Virus record (IMG/VR): IMGVR_UViG_3300032286_001030
Coordinates: 1-50,837 of that record
Source of the DNA: a virus
Strand: one strand, 5' to 3'
DNA length: 50,837 bases
Positions 27,601-39,600 of this stretch are shown here, piece by piece (position 1 is the first letter of the stretch; the number at the start of each line of letters is the position of its first letter). The notes beneath the pieces are model-generated. The model worked only from the letters and a program-made list of their open reading frames with translations, ran no database searches and had not been told where the DNA came from. The position numbers were made by a program, and so were the translations under genes.

Positions 27601-30600
27601 GACACCTCAATTGGCATATTAATATAGATATTATCTAATCCGCCGCTAGCATCAGTTAAAGCAATGCTATCAGATACATCTATTACTGCTGCTATGGTCC
27701 TGTTTATTAATGAGCCACTAGTACCTGTTAATCCGACAAATTGATTAGAAGTTTTATATAACGTGAATTGTTGACCATTAACTTGTCCAGGACTCACCGG
27801 TAAATTGATATCAACAATCATATTATCACCGGCATCAGTAACTAGTTTAACTACATTTTTTTGACTAGTTAATAATGCACTAGTATCTAACGATGCACTC
27901 ACTGTAGTCAAGTTTACCGGCAAACCATTAACACTAGTAGATACTTGGAATGTATTAGAATTAACAATGTTTGAAACATAATATATTGTTTTAGCTGACA
28001 ATCCACCAAACGAAGTTGTTTGCGTCCCGGCGACAACCATTGAATCAAAAACTATCGGCAAATTAATTGACAATATAGAAGTAACATCGCTAGTAACAAT
28101 GTAGTCTGAAGTACCGTTAGTTGAAATAATATTTAAAGTTTGTGGATTTTCTTCTTCGGATATAGTAAATGTCTGATTATCTAAGACTGAAGTTACATAA
28201 TATACTTGATTTTCTACCAATCCTCCTAACATTGTTCCTGTAAAAAACATTGGTAAGTTAGTATAAAATCCATTAGTACCCCCGGTACCAGTTAAGTTTA
28301 ATGGGATAGTGAGTGTATTTGTTATCCCATTTGTAGCAGTAACATTTGTTATTCCCGGGTATATTACGCTTAATATTGCAGTGTCTGTCTTTTCACCAAC
28401 ATAACATTTTAACCCTGAAGCATTAACCGTTCCATTTGTAAGAGATTTAATCGGGCTTCCTGTACTATTTTCAGATATTGTAAAATTAATATCGTCGATG
28501 ATACTATGTACATAATATACTGTATCGATTAATAATCCGCCTATTACATTGCCATCAAATTTAATTGGCATTCCCACATAAAACCCAATTGTTGAGCCAG
28601 ATGCATTAATATCTAGTGGGTTATTACTGAAAGTGGTTAATGTAATTGAATTGTCAGATGAATGAGTGCTTGCCACTTGACGCACTAATGATGAATATAT
28701 AACTACTCTATCATTTCTAACCTCTTCAATTTCAAATACTACCCCGCCCGAGCTAGCTAAAACAGAGTTAATTGGTGGTTCAGTGCTTTCTAATTTTATA
28801 GACGAGCTTGCTACCACTGCGCTATTATTATAATTTCCAGCATAATATGCGCCATAATATTTACCCGCCGTCCATTCTATTAGATTTGAATTATAGCTAG
28901 TTCGATCAAATTTTAATGTAATATTATTTTCTCTTACCGGAGTAGCAGAGGAAATACTAGACGCTCTTGCTCCTGGACAAAGTTGCTGAGTTCCACTACC
29001 AACACTTAATAATTTAATTCTATTAGTGTTATTAATTGCATCGGTATAACTAGAGAATAATGCTATAACAACCGCAGGAATTGTTTCTAATAAATTAACA
29101 TAATACCATTGATCATTTTCTATTCCTCCGATCGCAGTGCTACCTATTCCCACTTTATATTGTACTAAATCTCCTGTTTGTAATAACGGGGCGTACAATG
29201 TAATAATACTATAAGTAGTGTTCACTGCACTGCTTGAAAAAGAAATAACATTAGACGGGTCAATTATAATTTTAGGTAATACCGCATATCCCATACCTGG
29301 GTCAATTACATCAATTCGTAAAACTGAATCTAAATTCATTACCGCAGATAATACAGCCGGTACTTTTGGTGGCGGGTATAATATAGGATCAATATATGCA
29401 GTAACTTTAGGAGGATCTATGTACCCTCGACCACCGTCTAATACTAACACTGCCGGAAGATCAATATATATTAACTCTCCGGGAAGATGATTAGAAATCG
29501 GGGTTCCATTTACTCCTCTAGTTAACTCATAAAGAACATTTAGATTTCTATCTACTGAAGCATATCCAATCTGTTCATCACCAATCTGTATAATACCATT
29601 GATAGGAAATCCCAGTGAATTATTCACTGATATAGCAGCAGAGGTAAGTGTCACATAAGAAGACAATGTTGTTATCTGTACATTATCTTGACCAGTAATA
29701 CTAACACCACTATTATTAAACCAATCAGAATACTCAGTTTCTTCCCATATAGGATCATTAGGTAAATATTGATAGATATTATCAGGAGTTTTATATACTA
29801 GTTGAGGTGATATCCACTCCTGTACTACTGTATTAAATTGTGAAGGTAAATCAAAGTCAGTTATATCCCCTTGAAATACATTAGTTTTAGTATACTTAAA
29901 TAGAAAATCTTTAATCACTACGTGATAAGGTTTAACTTCATTTAAATATCCTTCTAAAAATGCTTGATTATCACCACGAAAAACTTCAATAGGCACCAAT
30001 TCTCTTATGGTGTGGTCAACATCTATCAATGATGTTTTATTTAACCACGGGAGATAATTTTGATTTTCATCTGCTTCACTAATAATATATTCAAACATAA
30101 GAATTAATATTTTATTTCTATATATTAATAATTCAGAAGGTAGCTGTTCGGTTAATGCTCTTACTAACCAACGAGTCTCTTCGCTAGGATAATAATCATA
30201 TGGACTAGTATCAAAAAAGTTATCGCCGAACCCTATTCTTGCTGAAGCATAGTCCCAAAGTGAACTCTTAAATTGTATTGTCCCGTTAGTGAGTCCTATT
30301 CTTACCCATTCATTATTACTAAATAGGTAAGTTTCAGATAATCCCAAACCATTTGTCTCGACTGTTGCAATTGTGCCCTCTGTTACACTTAGTGTAGCCA
30401 AATCTGAATATATGGCAACTTGAATAGTAGATTTGGTATTGTCATTGTAACCAGGTGCCCACCAATTAATATTTTCCCAATAATTTGTAGCATCAAAAAA
30501 CTCACCTGATGCATATGTAAATGTAGCATCAGAAATTTCAAAGAGTGGATACTCTTTTACTATTTCATTTACTGCTTGGAAAAAGTTTTTAACCGCGCTC

Positions 30601-33600
30601 AATCTATCATAAAAGAAACTTTGTCTAGGTCTAACAAGAACTCCAGTCTGTACCGCTAATGGTAAAAACGGATTAGGAACAACCTGTCCTGAGGTATCCG
30701 TACCTGATAGACTATCTAATAGTCTAGCATATAATGAATAAGGTTCGGTTTCACCTAGGTATACATCAGGTAGCCCAGGCAAAAAGTCATCGGCAAAATT
30801 TGCTCTAATTAAATCATATTGATTATGAGTAGTGTCAATACCAGTGCCAGTTCCAAACCCAATATTTAAAACTGAGTCATTTGCATTTATATAATCGCCG
30901 ACATTATATAATCCGTATACACTAGGTAGTAACGGTGCAAAATAACTAATTCCGGAATTTTTAGGATTAGCTATATATGCAGCAACAGTATTGTCAGACA
31001 ATGTTTTTCCTAAATTAGGAGATATGATACCAGTATCTCTTACCCAATAGAAATATATTGGAGTTAATGCCCCGGATGAATTAATAGTATATTGGATTAC
31101 AAATTTAGTCGGGTCATATACAGTGCCTGGACCAATATAATTAATAGGTAGAGTATCAGATGTTATCCAAGTATATACTGCAACATCACTGTTAGGAAAT
31201 AATGTACCCCAATATGTACTGTTATATGTATTATCATTTTGATGGTAATTTACATAACGAATATTAGTTGTGTTAAACCAAAGTTGACCAAGTTGTGCTT
31301 CTCCCCACACTAAATTACCTGAAACAAATTCTTTATTATTATATGTAACAGGGTCCGAGTTAGATATATAATCTAAATTTTCGCGGGCTGCCCCTAAAAT
31401 TTTGCCCTGCAACGGATCAATATAATCCATATTGATCAGAGTTTGATTAGTTTGAGCACTAAATAATTGAATATTACTTATATTATTAATATCAACCACC
31501 GGGGCAGAACTTCTATACACTGACCAATTTGGTTGATTTGATATATTATTATATATTATTGCTTGACCATTGGTAGGGCTAAATTCAGGTGTTCCTATAA
31601 TAATATTGTTAGTATGAAAATCTAAAGCAGTCCCGTAATTTGGCTGTAATCCGTATTCTAAATCTTGACTATTAACACTCTGAGCATAAACAAACTTACC
31701 ACAATTTATTAAATTCTCATTGTAGTTAGACAAGTAATCAAACATATACACCGCCCCTGCATTAGGGAAGGTATCTATCCAAACAGTAGAATTATTATCA
31801 AATACAGTGTCATTGTCTTGATTTTCATCATCAATAAAATCAAAAGTAGTACTAGCAAATCTTGTGCCAACTGGTGCGCTAGCAACAAAACTACCATACT
31901 CATTGAATTTAACTGTTGTTCCAAACTGAGTGCGGCTATTAGTATGTGGGCATTCTACAATCTGTGTTTGAGTGTAGATATCTATACCTAATTCCCCTAA
32001 AGCCGCACTGTCGGTTGAACTTAGTAATATTTTTTCATTCACTTGTGCTAAATTATTATCTACTAAAGACAACATTAATTTGCTGTCAATTACAGTAGCA
32101 ACAATGTTAGGAATCGCAACTGCATTAATAGCATTAGCTACCGTAGTTGCATTGCCAATTGGAACATTTACCAAAAAGCCATTGATCAATACCTTTCTAG
32201 CACTAGTAACATTCACATCACTTGTCCCTAATACCATACCGTATTTACCACCGCCATTGGTGTAACAGTATACCGCTCCTTCTTTATTTTGTGTAATTAA
32301 CTCATACGGCGCGCCGACAATTATTTCACTTGCATAGATAGTTGTATCTACACTGTTACCAAAATGTACACCAACTTTAGGGGTGTTTTCTGTAGTAAGA
32401 GTTTGCATTAATGTAAATTCTTGACCACTTACATTAATAATATCACCTGCACTCAATGTTTCAGTATATACCAAAGTGCTACCAACAACAGCATAATTAC
32501 TGTCATCTACTAAGGTTCCATTTACTGAAACATAAATTGGAGTGTTTTGTACAGTAGTAGAAATACTAAGTGAGGAAACAGTAGCAACTGTAACTGCTGC
32601 GGTATCAAATCTACTAGTTTTTATACTAATAGTACTACCGACAATTGTACGCACATAATATATTTGATCTGCAACAATTTGTGTTCCTGCTAAAGTTGAC
32701 CCACTAAAGATGATCGGATCATCAACTGTAATACCCGAAACATTGTTCAATGTTAGTAAATTACCAGTGCTATTAGTAGCAGTCAATGTTTTTGATAATG
32801 AAGTCGGTGTCCATGCTAAATCAAATACCTGCGAAGTTAACGGAAAACTATTAGTTTGTACTTGAATATTTTGTACTGCGCGGGCAAATACATATACATA
32901 ACCCCAATTGTCAACAGTAACACTATAGTCTTTATTAGGAGTACCGATTATTAAAGTATCCCCATAGTAATCTGTAGCCAATGAGTAACCAAAATTATCC
33001 CCCGACACTGTTAGAGATAATGCATCTCCATCTATAGTTGTTACTTTTTGATATGTGCTCTTTGTTGCTACCCCTGTACCGGTGCCTACACCAGTAGCTA
33101 CAAATGCTGTTCCTACATCACTTGAGGTAGCTCCCACTGTAGTAAAATCGGTAGTTCCGGCTGTAGTAATGATATAAGTTTGCCCTGCTGTAAGATTGGC
33201 AACAGGTGTAACAATATTTGATTTTCTGTACACATGCACAGTGTTATTATCAATATCAGAAACATAAATCCAATTAGTATCACCTGAAATAGCTACTGCA
33301 CTTCCCCAATTTGTAACTCCTCCCGGTGCAGTAATTGCAGGTTGATATAATATTAAATCGTCGGATAATTTACTGTTTTGAAGCTGATATATATAAATTT
33401 TGGGTGCAGTTGTAGGCTCAGATATTATATATAGATCTTTGTTATAAGAAATAGTTGACCCAAAAGATACACCTGAATTTATTGTTTGAATTAAATCATA
33501 ATTTTGTGTCAACTCATTGAATGCATAGCGATATACCGAACCTACGCCGGAATCACCGATTAAATAACCTAATTGACTATTGGTAGCTACTGCACTACCA

Positions 33601-36600
33601 TATGACACTGAAGAGGGTTTAGTAAATTCAATATGATATTGATAATTAATGCTCTTTCTATAAACAGCCCAGCCGCCGTCAGTATTTTCATCTACCCATA
33701 CTGTGTTTTTAAAAAATTCTGAATCTAAAAGTGGTAAATTAATAATGCTACTAGGAGTACTTACCCGCTGAGATTGTAATCTAAAACCTACACCTTGACC
33801 AGTAATATTAACGATGGACGGATCTAACGATGAACTTATTAAAACTCTATATTGATCTATAATTGCGGTAGCAATATAATATCCATTGATCGCATCAGAA
33901 AAATTAATAATAGCAAAAGGTTCATATATTTTTAAATTATGCGCGGTTTTAAATGTTACAGTAACTGTGTCATTTAAATTATTACTGACATTATATATTA
34001 TACCCATTGATTTGGGCGTGAACACTTCCCATCTTTGTAAATAATTTGCTAACCAAACATAATCTCGTACATAAAACTGCGATAGCAATACTATTAAGTT
34101 ATTTTTATCCACTGCTAACGGAAGCTGTGAATAAAAATAAGATGACATTTTAACATCATTGAAGTTAACATATCCTGCTGTAGGATAAACTGTAGATGGC
34201 TCCTGTGCTGATATAGTAGGTAATATATCTACCGTGTTTATAGGTCTACCATAGTTGAACAATGAATATATCGGAACTTCTTGTTGTACACCTTCATTAT
34301 ATATACCATTAGTAAGTCCGACTATACTTGGGTTTCCAGTCATATAATTTTGATTAATTTTAAATTGTACAAAATTACTATTTAAAATGCCACCAAATTC
34401 ACCTGATTTAATTGCCCAATTTTCATATAAATTGTATTGAATACCACCTTGAGGAAGATTAGCTCCTTTAAATGCATCTGTTGAATTGCGAGTTCCTTTA
34501 TTTTTAATAAAGTTTTTATAAACATTAATTTGCGTTATATCAGTCAAGTCTGCAAGAGCCAAATAATCTCTTGGACGGTAGCCAATCAATGAGAAACTTA
34601 ATAGGTCAGCATCATTTTCTAAATTGGCTTTATTTATATCATAGTACAATGTACTTTCATAACTCCGTGTGCTACTATTAGGCAATAATCCTTTTTGAAC
34701 CTCATTATAGTCTGTAATTTTCCATTCTAATTCATTAAAGACAAATTTTGGTTGAACTATTGTTAATGCTACCCAATATTTGTTTTTATACAGTACAATT
34801 TCGCCTTTAGTATAAGTAGCATTACTATCCCATTCTTTAATATTATCTTGATTGTAAATAAATCCTTGAGCGTCGACCGTTCCATTCCAATCTGCACTCT
34901 TAGTACCCTGTAGATTAATACGGTTTTGTCTTAGCCCTGTAATTAAATTATATATAATGTCATTAAACAATGTCACATTGTCAAAAACAATACCATGTTC
35001 AAAATTGCTAATATTGAATTGTGCATATGAAATCGCATCTCCGTCGTTTAGTGCTGTTGCAGTAAATAGGGTATCTTCACGAATAATAGCTAAATCTCTA
35101 TTTTGAATAGGATATAAATTTTGATTTAAAATAAAATTAGTTTGTTGAATAGTTAATGGTTGTACAATATTACTATCTTTATTAAACGCAATAGTTCTTG
35201 CACAAGGATTTAATGTAATAATACTACCTTCATCCCAACCAGTCTGTGCCCAATATAAAAATTCAGCAATCATTTGATTCCAATTAATTACTAATTCATA
35301 TTGTTGTTGTTCAAAAACTAAACCTGATCGTGTTAACCAAGCGCCGTAATTAGATAGAAAATTTGCTACCTCTTGATATGTTCCATATTCGGTATTATAG
35401 GGGATAATCACTTCAACATTGTCATGTTCTTCTAAAATTTTAACAGTTGCATTTTCTACAGTAATACTTTCATATTTACCATTATAAAATGGTTTCAATG
35501 TTTTAAAATATGGATGTGTTTGTGAATTTCCAAATATTAAAAATCCGGATTTAGTTATTTGTACTATTACTCCACTATATACTACACGGTTGAATGGTTG
35601 ATTATCATACAATAAAACACTATAACTTTCATCAGGAATTAATAATGAAGCATTATTACTATTTGGGTTACTCTTTTCAACATAAAATTTTAATAAATTT
35701 TTATCGCTAAAACCTGCAAGACGGTACACCAATCGTACATCTAAATTGTCTAACAGTGTCGTAATATTAGCAGTAGCGTCTACACCAACTTGTTTTTCGT
35801 AATCAACAATCCAATTAATATAGCTAGTTTTAGCGGTACCTGAACCATATATTTCAATATCACTTATTACTAAATGACTTCTATTATTAATCAAATATTG
35901 ATTAAATTCTTCGCTATACTTGTAATTGTCTAGGTCTACTCCTAAATTAAAAAATTCAGCAGGCTTAGTTAATGCTAATATACGCATTAAATCAAATGGA
36001 TATGAGCTACTTCTACGGTAGCTAAATTCTACTGGAGCCTCATCTCCGACTTTCCAATCACGCTGAAAAATATTTGAATTATAATTACCAACTACACTTC
36101 TTATTGGAGATAATAAATTTCCTGAACTATCTACCGGAATTATTTGTAGCAATCCAGGCCTAATTGCTTGAGGTATTACAACAGGATCCCCGTTGTTCCA
36201 ATTAATACCCTCTGATAAATCAGTCCACAGTACTAAGTTATCACTAGTATAGGGTGCAGAACCATATCTAGTTTCCCACCAACTTGGCTTATTGACAAAT
36301 CCCAACATTTCCCATGGACTAGTATTTGGGGTTGAAGTATCGTAGTAATACTGATATATACCTCTCCAATATCCTTGATAAATCGCTTCTTTGTTGATTC
36401 CATTTCCACTTTGCCAATAATTATATGTAAATTCGTTATTAGTTTGATATACCTGTTTTTTATAATCTAACCGATTTTGTCCCACCCAATTTAGAAATCC
36501 CGAGCTATATATATCTAACCATTCATCAAATGAATAATCTGTATTTCTAAAGAAACCGGGCAGTACCTCATATTCTTGTACAGGAACAGGACTACTTAAT

Positions 36601-39600
36601 TTTAAATTATTATATACACGGGTTTCATATTCTAATAATGCTTGGTCTCTAAAGTCTACTAAAATGTTTGTTTCAGGAAAATAATCTCCATATAACTTAT
36701 TGTAAGAACCATCATGTCCTAAAATAAAATATGTAGGGTTTGAATAATTTTTATCTAATACTACATTAGGAATGTATGCAGGATATAATCCCAACTTAGT
36801 CGGAGTATTAGGTACATATGAGCCAAAAGTTTGATTATATTCTTTAATTGTAATAGTATCATTTGGTAATACATCTAAAGTTACTATTAGCGATGGGGCA
36901 TCTGTACTGACAGTATAATCTTGATTAATAATTAACTGTTTAGTTACAGAAATATTTTGAACAGTTCTAGTTAAGTAAACTAGAACTCCATAATAATTTG
37001 CTTTAGTAAAATCATAAGTTCTGCTTAATGGGTATATACTGGTATTCAAAGTATTAGCATATGTATAGCTATTACTGATATATGCAGCCTTACTAGGCAA
37101 CATATCACTCCAAAAGAAAGGTTGATTATCAGTTTTACTTAAAGTTATTTGATCTAATGCATCATCTAATATTTCTGCTGATGAATACCTTTGAACATAA
37201 TCTGTATTATTAACAGTGTCTACTAACAGTGTTTTAAATTTAATATATTCTCTATTATTAAACAACAATGCGTTAAATAAATTATGATTTTGTTTTCGCA
37301 ATAGCGCACTAGGTAGCACCAGTGATGCACTATTTTGAATAATGCGATTGCCCCATGGAACTAAATTACCTAAATCTCTAAAGTTATTTGATCCAAATAC
37401 CGGACCTATTGTATTTGGATTATTAAAGAACATACTTTGATATTGACCACGAATATCCCCTACATTTGCAGTAGTTAAGTCAGTATTAAACGGGTTATTA
37501 GTTAGGTTGATAGGTACATTGTAATATGCTGTTTTACTAACCTGATCACTTAATATTAATATTTGTATAACAGTATTATCAATTATAGTATCGTTTAGTG
37601 TTACTACAGTAGAATTACTATTAACAGTCACCGTGTAGGTTGTATTATCTTGTATTAAATTATTAATATATACTTCAATAGTAGGCCAATTTGTATCCGT
37701 TATATCCACCATTGCAATATCGCAAGTGAATGTTGTTGTGGGATTTAAAACATCATATTCAAATTCAAATATCTGATACTGTATACTCGGCGATACAGCA
37801 GTTTGCCAACCAAGCTGTCTGACATATTCTGTTCTATTAGTTGTTTGATGCACATACCCAGTATTAACCCGTTGTGTAATCGGAACAGTTCCTTGTACAT
37901 AATTAAATGAATCTGCATTTAATGATACATCAAATGAGATATCACCTAAATTATCCAAAGAGCTATAACTTAAAGGAAACCCCAACACCGTATCGTCTTC
38001 TCCTGAACCTATTCCATATGCAAATAATTTATTTCCAATAAATGAAGAACCGGTATATATGTCGGTATCACCAAAACTAATACCATTATCATCGAAAATA
38101 TCAAATAATGGTGCCTGATTGACATCAATTTTTTGTTGGGAGGTAATCCAATTTAGTCCATCAAAATAAAAATCAAGACCTTGACTGGCATAGCCTCTTA
38201 ATACAGCAACTCCTTGATTAACCAGTACCAATCCATCTGACGCTTCGGTCAAAGTAATAATCGGAGTAGAACCATTTACTGAAGAAAATCTAGATATATA
38301 AACTTTGTTTCTAACATTTTCATTAGTGTCAGCAGCAAAAACAATACGAGAACCAGTAAATAATGCATAATTATCTATAGTAGTGTCTGTACTAATAATT
38401 GAAGCTACAGAAGTTCCTAAAAATGTATTATTAAATTGCCATCCTATAGTTAATGTCACTGTAGTGGTAGTTGTTACAATGTCTGTAATATATGAATTAT
38501 TGGGCAATAGATTAGTAGAATCACCTACATATTGTCCTATTAAAAATGTCCCTTGAACACTATCAACGGGAACAACTATTGTAGTACTAGTACCTGACAC
38601 TACCGGTGCGATTATTGCATCATATCCGGTATATCCTACTACGTCAGGATAATAATTTTCTTGTCCTGCGACTTGAGAAAATGCATCAGTGGTTCTAAAA
38701 TCAATATAGTCTACAGTATCTTTACCTTCAACACAAGAATTAAATAACTGTAAATTAGGATTAAATTCAATTATAGGTCTTTTAGCTTTGTATTTGGGAG
38801 TAGTATACAATTCAATCAAGGTAGGATCATTGTTATATTCAGCAGTGGCATTAATAACATCAATATGAAACCATCTATTACTTCTTGACCATGCATTACG
38901 GTCAATACTATTTCTTGCAATAGTAATATAATCCGGAGTTATCGGTAAATATGAAGTTCCTTCCCAATTACCTATATCCCACGGTATAATATCCCATGGT
39001 ATATAGGTAGTGTCTACGAATTTAGTATATGGGGATACAATGTTGCTTATTATTCTTACCGGTACTAGCTGTATACTAGTGCCTACACCTTCAACATAAT
39101 ATTGCCCGGTATTATAACTTTCAGGAAAAATTTCTCCTCGAAATACAACCTTTAATCCATTAGTAAATATTACACCGTTTGGAGCAGTATATTGTTTTTG
39201 ACCTAAAATATCAGTTTCTACATTTATAATATTAGTTATATTATTATCAATAATACGAATTTTACCAACTTTATTCGCACTAGTGCCATCTTGATAATAC
39301 AATGTGTCTAAAGGTGCGCTCAAAAATGGGATAATGTTAATAGGTCCTAATGATTCTTTGTAAAAATTTCTATTTATCCACTGTGTACCAAAAGTTGCTG
39401 TTATTTTTTGATTAGTAGGAATTGCTGATCTAGGAAGTAATCTGATTACAGGATCATTTAAATCTCCCAAATATTCTATGGTGTAAAAATTTTCGTTAAC
39501 TGTTGAATAAAAACCTTCTTCCAACAACCCGTCGTTAATAGTTCCAACTAGGTTTCCAGTGGCATTTGACAATAATACCGGTGGACCACCTAGAGTCAAT

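Noticed and set aside
22560-28700. CRISPR-like or direct DNA repeats in the giant gene
   Set aside because: The repetition is at protein level with strongly diverged DNA; there are no identical spaced repeats.
29218-32265. Plus-strand open frames inside the giant gene (29218-29490 and 32080-32265)
   Set aside because: The giant frame is continuous here and its repeats fit; the antisense frames have no supporting features.
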